A DNA stretch of 9,922 nt from an uncultured Flavobacteriales bacterium (GTDB lineage: Bacteria > Bacteroidota > Bacteroidia > Flavobacteriales_D > Parvicellaceae): the NCBI GenBank assembly GCA_937924345.1, contig CALDTD010000040.1, forward strand, positions 1 through 9,922, in the 5' to 3' direction. Within the stretch, counting starts at the first letter, position 1. Every line of letters starts with the position of its first letter. Both the position numbers and the translations under genes were made by a program. The notes beneath the pieces were generated by a model that saw nothing but the letters and a program-made list of their open reading frames with translations, was not told the DNA's origin and made no database searches. Shown here in pieces: positions 1-7,135 of the stretch.

Positions 1-1
1 C

Positions 2-775
2 TGTATGCCCTTCAACCAATACTTCTAAATCTTCCTGATCTTGTAAAACCTTAGCTAAAGATATTAGAGCAGACTTTCCTTCTGTATTGATTTTAGTACT
101 CCCAGATGGAAATAATAATTTTGCCTCCATACTTACATTTACTCGACCATTCTTTTGCTCTACGGTCAATCCCTTGTCTTTAAAACCAAGTAACGCATCA
201 GAAACTTTATCTTTAAGCGCGTTTACAGCTGCATCTTTACTTGCAATCAATTCTTCTAATTCCTTTACACGTTCTTCTCTACTTTTTAAATCTGCAGAAA
301 GTTGGTTTAATGTTGCTTCTTTTTTATTTAATTTAGATTCTAGCAATTTTAACTCGTCTTCTAATCGATTAAGTTGATCTTCTTTACGTTGTAACTCTAA
401 TCTAGTAGCATTTAAATCATTAACCAAGCGTTGATTTTCTATAGAACTTCCACGTTGCAAATCTTCTAATTGCTTTTGAATACGCTCATTTAAACCATCA
501 ATTTTATCATATTGCTTTTCTTTCATTCTCAAAGACTTACCTAGCAGAGTAGTATCAGACTTAAGTCGCCCAATAGACTTATCTAAAACATCAATCTTTG
601 AGGTAAGCTCAGCATTTTCTGTTTCATATTTTAAATTCTGAGCCTTAGTTGTCTTTAATTCAGCGGAACATGATGTAGCTTTCTTTTCTACCTCTTCGAA
701 CTTTCTAGCAGGCACACAAGATGCTAATAGAATAGCAAAACTAGCTACAACTATATTTACGTTACTCAATTTCAT
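2..775 (-). CDS. OmpA-family coiled-coil lipoprotein (3' end cut by window edge)
   Basis: This gene starts at ATG 775 and runs off the left edge; 258 codons are visible without a stop. Residues 1-20 form a lipoprotein signal ending in the lipobox LASC, so Cys20 is the probable lipidated residue. Residues about 25-195 are rich in E, K, L, Q and N with a heptad-like pattern and should form a long coiled coil. From about residue 205 an OmpA C-terminal (peptidoglycan-binding) domain begins: LLFPSGSTKIN (220-230) is its first strand and helix, and EGHT (255-258) is the start of the conserved GHTD motif, where the window ends. By family knowledge such proteins are anchored in the outer membrane by lipid and bind peptidoglycan through the OmpA domain. 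The start lies 12 bases after the stop of the solute-binding lipoprotein gene, so the two are probably co-transcribed. No acidic surface-export signal follows Cys20, which suggests that the protein faces the periplasm. The family is confident; the specific role is unknown. Confidence 0.9.
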   Translation of the reverse strand, partial: MKLSNVNIVVASFAILLASCVPARKFEEVEKKATSCSAELKTTKAQNLKYETENAELTSKIDVLDKSIGRLKSDTTLLGKSLRMKEKQYDKIDGLNERIQKQLEDLQRGSSIENQRLVNDLNATRLELQRKEDQLNRLEDELKLLESKLNKKEATLNQLSADLKSREERVKELEELIASKDAAVNALKDKVSDALLGFKDKGLTVEQKNGRVNVSMEAKLLFPSGSTKINTEGKSALISLAKVLQDQEDLEVLVEGHT

Positions 776-787
776 TTTACTTTTTTT

Positions 788-2560
788 TTAAATTTTAGAC
801 GAAAAAAATACATTAGATAAGTCTCTATAATCCATAGCATTTATTTCCAATCCGATAACATTCTCTTTAATCAAGCGCACATAATCAGAATAAAACAATG
901 GTAAAAATGCTGCGTCGTCTACTAATATTTGATCACATTGTTGATATAATTTCATTCGCTCTTTTTCATCGGCAGTTCTCATTGCTTGCTCAAATATTTT
1001 ATCAAATTCAGGATTTACATAACGAGATGCATTTACCATAGAAACACCGTGAGCACTCTTTGGTACTCCTTTACCATAATAAATTTCTAAAAAAGTAGAA
1101 GCATCGGGGTAATCGGCAACCCATCCTCTTCTAAAAAACTCCATATCTCCTGTTCGCATTTTATCTTGAATTGTTGTAAAAGGAATAATATCGATATTTA
1201 CATGCACCCCAAGATTTTGCTTAAACATACTGTATAAAGATTCTGCAATTCTAGAATTCGTTCCACCTCCATCGCTTATTGTTAATATAAGATCTGGAAA
1301 ACCCTCTCCATTTGGATAACCTGCCTCAGCTAGTAAGGCTTGAGCTTTTTCAGGATTAAATTCAAAACCATTTACAACAGAATTGTCATAGCCAGAAAAA
1401 TTAGGTATAACACCATGATTAGCTGGCATCCCATCTCCTCTCAACACATTTTGAACTAAACTTTTCTTGTTTACGGCATAGTTAAATGCTTGTCTAACTC
1501 TCTTATCCTTAAACACTTCTCCTGTATGAAGAAAATCATATAATTGGACATTCAAAGCTGCTGTTTGCTGATAAGAAAATGCACTGTTCTTTCCTTCTAA
1601 AGCTTCATTTAAACCAACTAATACTGCCTCCATTTCATCAACGGGTAATTTTGAAATCATATCAAGATTGTCTTTTTTGAAATTCAATAGCTCAGACTTC
1701 TTATCTCGTGTAAAAGTAACTTTAACTAAGTCTAAATAAGGTAACTGATTTCCGAATTTATCTTTTCTCCAATAATTATTATTACGTTTTAAACGTACTT
1801 GATTACCTTCTTTAATAGCATCTACCACAAATGGTCCTGTACCAACTGGATTTATTCGCGATTCTTCCCCATACATTTCGTAAGCTTCTTTAGGAAAAAT
1901 CCAACATGCGTTGTGCACTAATACTTTAGGAAAAAAAGATAAAGGCTCTGTTAGTGTAATCTCTATTTTATTGTCTCCTATTACTTTAATACCTTCTACT
2001 CCTCCATTTACTTTGGACCCATTGCCTGTTTTTGCATAATGCTCGTTTACTCCTTTTATTTTATTTTGAAAAATATAAAACGTATTATTCATAGGATAAG
2101 CTGTACCTAATCTATCAAAACAATACTTTACGTCTTGTGCAGTTACTCGTCTACCCTTACCTCCTTCAAAGCATTCATTATCATGGAAATAAACATTTTC
2201 TTCTAGCTCAAAAGTCCATACAGATGCATCCTCGTTTGGTGTGAAAGATTTTGCAATACAAGGCTTCACTTTAAGTGTTTTCTCATCAAGTTTAACTAAT
2301 CCTTCGAATACTTGCCCAGCTATATGAACACTTACTTCATCAGTAATACCATGAGGATAAAGCGTCTTAAATGAAGAAGATTCATTCATTCTAAACAAAC
2401 CTCCATATTTAATCGGAATCTCTTTACCATGATGACTTACAGTACCTTCAGCAACTTTATTTTCTACTATAACTGTAGTCTTTTTTTTATTCTCACTCCC
2501 ACAACTCCATAGCAATACCGTAGAGAAGAAAGCTACAAAAAACAATTTCACCATTGTCAT
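788..2560 (-). CDS. Peptide-type ABC transporter solute-binding lipoprotein (SBP_bac_5 family)
   Basis: This 590-residue protein has the usual length of OppA/DppA-like binding proteins. Residues 1-20 are a lipoprotein signal ending in LLWSC, with Cys20 the probable lipidation site; ATG at codon 3 is an alternative start that keeps the signal. Family landmarks appear in order: GQVFEGLVKLD (82-92), the VYFHDN...VTAQDVKYCFDRL block (123-151), NPVGTGPFVV (237-246), KDKRVRQAFNYAVNKKSL (351-368), NPEKAQALLAEAGYPNGEGF (402-421) and WVADYPDASTFLE (480-492). The family binds oligopeptides, dipeptides or other small ligands and hands them to an inner-membrane permease. No permease or ATPase gene is adjacent here, and the downstream partner is an OmpA lipoprotein, so the ligand and the import route cannot be named. 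A TATATTTG -7 element lies 50 bases upstream. The family is firm; peptide specificity is only inferred. Confidence 0.92.
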   Translation of the reverse strand: MTMVKLFFVAFFSTVLLWSCGSENKKKTTVIVENKVAEGTVSHHGKEIPIKYGGLFRMNESSSFKTLYPHGITDEVSVHIAGQVFEGLVKLDEKTLKVKPCIAKSFTPNEDASVWTFELEENVYFHDNECFEGGKGRRVTAQDVKYCFDRLGTAYPMNNTFYIFQNKIKGVNEHYAKTGNGSKVNGGVEGIKVIGDNKIEITLTEPLSFFPKVLVHNACWIFPKEAYEMYGEESRINPVGTGPFVVDAIKEGNQVRLKRNNNYWRKDKFGNQLPYLDLVKVTFTRDKKSELLNFKKDNLDMISKLPVDEMEAVLVGLNEALEGKNSAFSYQQTAALNVQLYDFLHTGEVFKDKRVRQAFNYAVNKKSLVQNVLRGDGMPANHGVIPNFSGYDNSVVNGFEFNPEKAQALLAEAGYPNGEGFPDLILTISDGGGTNSRIAESLYSMFKQNLGVHVNIDIIPFTTIQDKMRTGDMEFFRRGWVADYPDASTFLEIYYGKGVPKSAHGVSMVNASRYVNPEFDKIFEQAMRTADEKERMKLYQQCDQILVDDAAFLPLFYSDYVRLIKENVIGLEINAMDYRDLSNVFFSSKI

Positions 2561-2610
2561 TCTTACAATTTTTAATTACTTTGGTTTACTTTATTCTGAA
2601 CCCAATCAGA

Positions 2611-2618
2611 CAAATATA
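2611..2618 (-). promoter_or_regulatory. Bacteroidota-type -7 promoter element for the binding-lipoprotein/OmpA unit
   Basis: On the minus strand this reads TATATTTG, an exact match to the TAnnTTTG -7 consensus of the Bacteroidota primary sigma factor. It ends 50 bases before the start codon at 2560. I see no good TTTG/TTG -33 element at the expected spacing of about 19 bases, so the call rests on the -7 match and its position. Confidence 0.6.
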
Positions 2619-2795
2619 CGAGAATTTTAAAAAGTAATCATGTTTAAACTTAGAAGTTACATATGCTTTTTTTATACCCAATCGTTTATGAAAAAAAAAT
2701 ACTTATTTAGGTTAAACTAATCGGTAGAATTAAATATTAATTTACTGATAAAATTTAGCCCTAAAAGGAATTTATATAAAATATTAGCGCAAAAA

Positions 2796-2823
2796 AAAGT
2801 CCTAGCAAAATTGATAGGACTTT
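2796..2823 (-). terminator. Intrinsic terminator of porV
   Basis: A 9-bp perfect stem (AAAGTCCTA at 2796-2804 pairing with TAGGACTTT at 2815-2823) closes a 10-base loop. On the minus strand the stem runs directly into a tract of eight T residues (2798 down to 2791), the classic Rho-independent form. It lies about 20 bases after the porV stop codon, so it should end porV transcription before the binding-lipoprotein gene, which then depends on its own promoter. The T tract is present only in the minus-strand direction. Confidence 0.85.
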
Positions 2824-2843
2824 CTTCTTATTTTCTTTTTTGA

Positions 2844-4109
2844 TTATCCTTTATCCTTTCCTCCAAAATTAAAAAGTAAAGAAAAACGTATTGTGTTAGC
2901 AATTGGACTTTGCTGCGTAAGCGCTACTAAATAAGATAAATCTAACTGAAAAACTTGGTATTTTAATCCAGCTCCAAAAGAAACAAACTGACGATTCCCT
3001 TTTGTAGGAGCTTCATAAAAGTATCCTGCTCTTACAGCAAACACATCGTTATATAAATATTCTCCACCAACAGATAAATTAATTTCTGAAAGCTCTTCTT
3101 TAAAACGGCTCCCTTTTTGAACCTCAGTAGTAGTTCCGTTCTCGTCTTTGATAACTACACCTGGAGCATCAGAAAAAGAACCAAACATACCCACAGCTGT
3201 ACCTACATTGTTATCTCTACCCGAAAAAACAATAGGATTCCCTTCTATATCAAAATCAATTTGACCATTTGTAGTTTGAAAAACAGGAGCTGTAGGAACT
3301 AATAATTTATTTGCATCAAAAGCAATTGAAAACTTATTAAAATCATCTATATCAACATTTAATGCGGTTCCTAAACGTAAATTTGTTGGAATAAAATCTC
3401 TTTCAGCACCATCTGTATATGCCATTTTTGATCCTATATTCGAGATATTTAACCCTGCAGCAATTGTAGATTTACGACCTTTAATTTCAAATTCGTTAGA
3501 CTGGTAATAACCAGAAACATCTGCAGCTACAGATTGTCCGGCCTTAGTGTTTGCACCTTGAACAGCAGTTCCACCTGTTAGATTGGAATTGATGTATCTC
3601 CCTGCTAAACCAATTGAAAAATTCTCACTCAATTTTCTTGCATAAGCAACATCCAATGCAAACTCACTCGGATTAAACTCACGTATTGTCCCCCCTGTTT
3701 GATCTGTAAATGTTATGTTCCCTAAAGAAAAATAACGTAATGATGCACTTACAGCAGAAAAATCATCAATTTTCTTATATCCAGTTACATAAGCTAGATT
3801 AATATCATTAACTAATCTTCTTAACCAAGGAGAATAAGACATCGAAAAACCAGCGTCTTTATCTATAAAAGCTAATTTAGATGGATTCCAATGAATAGAA
3901 TTAGCATCTGGACTAATTGCTGCACCAACATCTCCCATAGCTCCAGACCTTGAATCAGGGGTAATTAGTAAGAAAGGAACGGCAGTTGTAATTGTATTAA
4001 TCTGCTTACCTGCTAATTCCTGCGAAGAAATTTGAGCGTTAATAGACGTTGAAGAAGCTAAAATTCCTCCGGCAACTAACGTAAGCACTTTTTTATATCT
4101 ATTCATCAT
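2844..4109 (-). CDS. porV: PorV, type IX secretion system outer-membrane protein
   Basis: PorV (also called LptO) is a FadL-like outer-membrane beta-barrel. It binds cargo leaving the type IX secretion translocon SprA and delivers it to the PorU sortase, which cleaves the C-terminal signal and attaches the cargo at the cell surface. The 421-residue product has a signal peptide with probable cleavage after SINA (residue 25). It carries the family hallmark AVPFLLITPDSRSGAMGD (43-60), followed by SPDANSIHWNPSKLAF (66-81). The rest is alternating, aromatic-rich beta-strand sequence, and the last strand ends in SLLFNFGG. Two consecutive ATG codons (4107-4109 and 4104-4106) could each start it. It has its own terminator and a TATATTTG element 18 bases upstream, so it is apparently monocistronic. 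In Flavobacterium johnsoniae and several relatives porU lies directly upstream, but here the upstream gene is divergent and metabolic. A PorV paralogue cannot be fully excluded. Confidence 0.93.
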   Translation of the reverse strand: MMNRYKKVLTLVAGGILASSTSINAQISSQELAGKQINTITTAVPFLLITPDSRSGAMGDVGAAISPDANSIHWNPSKLAFIDKDAGFSMSYSPWLRRLVNDINLAYVTGYKKIDDFSAVSASLRYFSLGNITFTDQTGGTIREFNPSEFALDVAYARKLSENFSIGLAGRYINSNLTGGTAVQGANTKAGQSVAADVSGYYQSNEFEIKGRKSTIAAGLNISNIGSKMAYTDGAERDFIPTNLRLGTALNVDIDDFNKFSIAFDANKLLVPTAPVFQTTNGQIDFDIEGNPIVFSGRDNNVGTAVGMFGSFSDAPGVVIKDENGTTTEVQKGSRFKEELSEINLSVGGEYLYNDVFAVRAGYFYEAPTKGNRQFVSFGAGLKYQVFQLDLSYLVALTQQSPIANTIRFSLLFNFGGKDKG

Positions 4110-4127
4110 TACTTATATCTGTAAAAA

Positions 4128-4135
4128 CAAATATA
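4128..4135 (-). promoter_or_regulatory. Bacteroidota-type -7 promoter element for porV
   Basis: The minus strand reads TATATTTG, an exact TAnnTTTG match, 18 bases before the porV start. This implies a very short 5' leader. The surrounding 11-mer CGTATATTTGT is identical to the one before the binding-lipoprotein gene. The nearest upstream TTG (4163-4161) is 25 bases away, longer than the usual -33/-7 spacing. Confidence 0.55.
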
Positions 4136-4218
4136 CGTAAAAGCGATTTGTTTTATTGTGCAAGTATATCTTTTTTTCTATTTGTTAATGATTATGTAAG
4201 AGTACTAAAGGTTTTTTT

Positions 4219-4226
4219 TACATTTA
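4219..4226 (+). promoter_or_regulatory. Possible -7 element for the E1 dehydrogenase gene
   Basis: TACATTTA differs from TAnnTTTG only in the last base and lies 37 bases before the ATG at 4264. No matching -33 TTG is seen at the normal distance, so this is a weak candidate. The 154-base gap between the divergent starts at 4109 and 4264 must hold the promoters of both genes. Confidence 0.25.
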
Positions 4227-4263
4227 CAATACAAAGCAAGAACTAGAAATTAACAAGTAAGCA

Positions 4264-6267
4264 ATGAGTACAACAGTATTAAAGCCATTAAAATTTGATC
4301 GTAAAACGTTAACAAATGAAGAGTTGATTCTATTTTATCATAATTTAATCACTCCACGATTAATTGAAGAAAAGATGCTTATCCTACTTCGCCAAGGAAA
4401 AATCTCTAAATGGTTTTCTGGAATTGGCCAAGAAGCAATTTCGGTTGGTTGCGCTTTAGCTATGGAAAAGGATGAGTTTATGCTTCCTATGCATCGAAAC
4501 CTAGGAGTATTCACCACTAGAAAGCTTCCACTCGACCGCTTGTTTATGCAGTTTCAAGGTAAAGAAAACGGTTTTACAAAAGGACATGATCGTTCGTTTC
4601 ACTTTGGTACTAAAGAGCATCATATTGTAGGAATGATTTCGCATCTGGGGCCACAATTAGGAATTGCAGACGGTATTGCTTTGGGTAATAAATTAAAGAA
4701 CAATAAAAAAGTTACTATTGTATTTACAGGAGATGGAGGAGCAAGTGAAGGAGATTTTCATGAAGCTTTAAACGTAGCAGCTGTTTGGGATTTACCTGTA
4801 ATATTTGTAGTAGAAAATAATCAATGGGGACTTTCTACCCCCTCCAAAGAACAGTTTCGTTGTAAGCAATTTATAGATAAAGGAATTGGATATGGAATGG
4901 ATACCGTTCAAGTAGACGGAAATAATATTATTGATGTTTACGAAGCTATTCACAAAGCTAGAACGTCTATTATAAAAAAGCCTAGACCTATATTAGTAGA
5001 ATGTATTTCTTTTAGAATGCGTGGACATGAGGAAGCATCGGGAACCAAATATTACCCAGAAGGTATTCAAGATACTTGGGCAGTAAAAGACCCTGTAGAT
5101 AATTTCGAACGTTTTTTAATCGATGAAAAGGTAATTACTGCCGAAGAAATCGAAACCATAAAAAAAGAAATTAAAAATCATATAAATACGAGTTGGAAAG
5201 CTGCAGATAACGCTCCTGAGTTAACTGCAAATACTAAACGAGAATACAATTATTTATTTAAGGATTTTGATAATACACCTATTTTGCCTTCTGGAAATAA
5301 CAAAAGTGAAAAAAGATTTATTGATGCAGTTTCTGATGGATTAAAACAATCAATGCAGCGACACGAAAATTCTGTAATAATGGGGCAAGACATTGCAGAA
5401 TACGGAGGTGTATTTAAAGTAACTGATGGCTTTGTTGATGCCTTTGGAAAAGAACGTGTTAGAAACACTCCAATTTGTGAATCTGCTATTGTCGGGGCTG
5501 CATTAGGTCTTTCTATAAATGGTTACAAAGGAATAATGGAAATGCAATTTGCCGATTTTGTAACCGTTGGATTTAATCAAATTGTAAACAATTTGGCAAA
5601 ACTACATTACAGATGGCAAGAAAATGCTGACGTGGTTATTCGAATGCCCACTGGCGCAGGGGTTGGTGCAGGCCCTTTTCATTCCCAAAGTAACGAAGCT
5701 TGGTTTTTTCATACCCCCGGTTTAAAAATTGTTTACCCTGCTTTTCCAGGCGATGCAAAAGGTTTATTAGCTGCTGCAATAGAAGACCCTAATCCAGTTA
5801 TGGTTTTTGAACATAAAGCACTTTACAGAAGTAAAAGCGAGTTGGTAAATGATGATTTTTATACTACTGAAATAGGTAAGGCTAATTTATTGAATAAAGG
5901 GAACGATGTAACAATTATAACCTATGGAATGGGCGTTCATTGGGCATTAGAAACACTAGAAGAAAATCCTTCGATAAACGCCGATTTAATTGATTTAAGA
6001 ACTTTATTACCTTTAGATACTGAAACTATATTTACTTCTGTAAAGAAAACAGGAAGAGCAATCGTTTTACATGAAGATTGCTTAACTGGAGGTATTGGGG
6101 GGGAAATTGTAGCTTTAATTAACCAACATTGTTTCGAATATTTAGATGCGCCTGTTATTCGTAGTGCAAGTTTAGATACTCCAGTTCCTTTTGCGGGAGC
6201 TTTAGAGAAAGATTTTTTACCTTTAGACCGATTTAAAACACAATTAATTCAACTTATTAAATATTAA
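4264..6267 (+). CDS. Fused 2-oxoacid dehydrogenase E1 alpha/beta (branched-chain type)
   Basis: This is the thiamine-diphosphate enzyme that decarboxylates a 2-oxo acid and passes the acyl group to the lipoyl arm of E2. Both subunits are joined in one 667-residue chain. The alpha half (about 1-335) has the cofactor motif starting at GDG (156-158) and ending at NN (185-186), plus the active-site loop RMRGHEEASG (251-260). After a short linker, the beta half has the transketolase-type pyrimidine domain (about 348-525), with CESAIVGAALG (405-415) supplying the conserved Glu406, and AGPFHSQSNEAWFFHTPGLK (469-488). The transketolase C-terminal domain (about 545-665) includes EDCLTGGIGGE (604-614). 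The beta half resembles branched-chain keto acid E1 more than pyruvate E1, but the substrate is not proven. No E2, E3 or regulator gene is in the window. The next gene starts 2 bases after the stop. A run of seven G residues lies at 6097-6103 inside the GGIGGE codons, and the frame is intact. Confidence 0.93.
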   Translation: MSTTVLKPLKFDRKTLTNEELILFYHNLITPRLIEEKMLILLRQGKISKWFSGIGQEAISVGCALAMEKDEFMLPMHRNLGVFTTRKLPLDRLFMQFQGKENGFTKGHDRSFHFGTKEHHIVGMISHLGPQLGIADGIALGNKLKNNKKVTIVFTGDGGASEGDFHEALNVAAVWDLPVIFVVENNQWGLSTPSKEQFRCKQFIDKGIGYGMDTVQVDGNNIIDVYEAIHKARTSIIKKPRPILVECISFRMRGHEEASGTKYYPEGIQDTWAVKDPVDNFERFLIDEKVITAEEIETIKKEIKNHINTSWKAADNAPELTANTKREYNYLFKDFDNTPILPSGNNKSEKRFIDAVSDGLKQSMQRHENSVIMGQDIAEYGGVFKVTDGFVDAFGKERVRNTPICESAIVGAALGLSINGYKGIMEMQFADFVTVGFNQIVNNLAKLHYRWQENADVVIRMPTGAGVGAGPFHSQSNEAWFFHTPGLKIVYPAFPGDAKGLLAAAIEDPNPVMVFEHKALYRSKSELVNDDFYTTEIGKANLLNKGNDVTIITYGMGVHWALETLEENPSINADLIDLRTLLPLDTETIFTSVKKTGRAIVLHEDCLTGGIGGEIVALINQHCFEYLDAPVIRSASLDTPVPFAGALEKDFLPLDRFKTQLIQLIKY

Positions 6268-6269
6268 AT

Positions 6270-7133
6270 ATGAAGTATTTACTTTCATTATTCTTAATAA
6301 TAGGAATAATTACACCAAACTTTGCTCAAATTGAAGAGGACGAAGAAGAGGAAATGGATGAAGGAATTGCAGGAACAATCTTTTTTGGTTTGAACATTGG
6401 GGGGATTAAACCTAATAATAAACCTGCATTAATATATAATGGCTTTCAAACTGAATTTGGTATTCCTTTTTATTTTAACAATATCAATTTCCAACAAGAA
6501 TTAGACAATTACTTTATTTACAATTACAGGTTAGTTTTCCCACAGGTTCAAACAGTTAGATATAGAACTACTTATAATGTTGGAGGGCACGCAGGTGTTC
6601 ATCTAGATGAATCGATAGCAATTTATGCTGATATAAATATTACAAAAATTAAGGCTGAAGATGTATTTACTGTAGAAGTCGATAACCCAAATGATCCTTC
6701 TTTAACTGGAAATGCGCAATTGCAACAACTCCCTATTTTTGGCTCAGAAAGTAGAACAAATTTGAACTTAGGACTACAAGCTACATTCTACGAAGAGGGT
6801 CCTTTAAAATCGTATTTTAATTTATTTGGTAATGTAAATAATACAAGACTAGAAGAGAACTTTTTTGTAATAAACAACCAAAAATATCCAATAAGACATA
6901 ATGCTCAAACAAACGGGATAGCAACTAACGGACAAGTTAATTTTACTGAAACAGCCCCTCCTGGTGGAATTGGATTTGGAGGTGGTGCTGGACTAGGTGC
7001 TAAGTATAAATTTAATGATAAATTTACGTTCGATTTAAATTATTATGCGACTTATACTAACACAAGAATGAATGCTGAATTTAAACCTTATGGTTTGAAT
7101 CATGCTTTGATGCTTAGAATTCTCTGGGGGTAA
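6270..7133 (+). CDS. Uncharacterised exported protein, probable outer-membrane beta-barrel
   Basis: I do not recognise a named family. The 287-residue product begins with a clear signal peptide (residues 1-19, cleavage after NFA). The mature N-terminus is then very acidic, with 9 of residues 22-31 being Asp or Glu. The rest has alternating hydrophobic and polar residues with many Tyr, Phe and Asn, as in beta-strands: FFGLNIGGIKPN (38-49), paired segments such as QTVRYRTTYNVGGHAG, and a glycine-rich stretch GGIGFGGGAGLGAKYKF before two closing strands. The chain ends in LMLRILWG, compatible with a barrel's final strand. This pattern suggests a small Bacteroidota outer-membrane barrel. The start is 2 bases after the E1 stop, so the two are very likely co-transcribed and perhaps translationally coupled, although a link between a cytoplasmic dehydrogenase and an envelope protein is not obvious. 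A run of six G residues lies at 6399-6404. Confidence 0.75.
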   Translation: MKYLLSLFLIIGIITPNFAQIEEDEEEEMDEGIAGTIFFGLNIGGIKPNNKPALIYNGFQTEFGIPFYFNNINFQQELDNYFIYNYRLVFPQVQTVRYRTTYNVGGHAGVHLDESIAIYADINITKIKAEDVFTVEVDNPNDPSLTGNAQLQQLPIFGSESRTNLNLGLQATFYEEGPLKSYFNLFGNVNNTRLEENFFVINNQKYPIRHNAQTNGIATNGQVNFTETAPPGGIGFGGGAGLGAKYKFNDKFTFDLNYYATYTNTRMNAEFKPYGLNHALMLRILWG

Positions 7134-7135
7134 TT

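Noticed and set aside
87..377. 96-codon plus-strand open frame
   Set aside because: It lies antisense to the OmpA lipoprotein, whose lipobox, coiled coil and OmpA domain are clear; the plus-strand product is Ser/Phe-rich shadow sequence.
2642..2649. Palindrome GTTTAAAC in the intergenic region, considered as an operator
   Set aside because: A single 8-base palindrome made mostly of A and T is expected by chance, and it has no second copy or clear position relative to a promoter.
2561..2843. Intergenic 283 bases checked for a small gene or RNA
   Set aside because: Apart from the promoter element and the terminator, I see only AT-rich sequence without a plausible short reading frame or extended structure.
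3117..3302. 61-codon plus-strand open frame
   Set aside because: It is antisense within porV, has no recognisable features, and is explained by the porV coding strand.
788..4109. Surface-lipoprotein export or type IX cargo system around porV
   Set aside because: Neither lipoprotein has an acidic export signal just after its Cys, and the binding lipoprotein does not end in a type IX C-terminal signal domain, so nearness to porV is not evidence of being cargo.
5250..5468. 72-codon minus-strand open frame
   Set aside because: It is antisense within the E1 beta region, which carries conserved motifs in the other frame.
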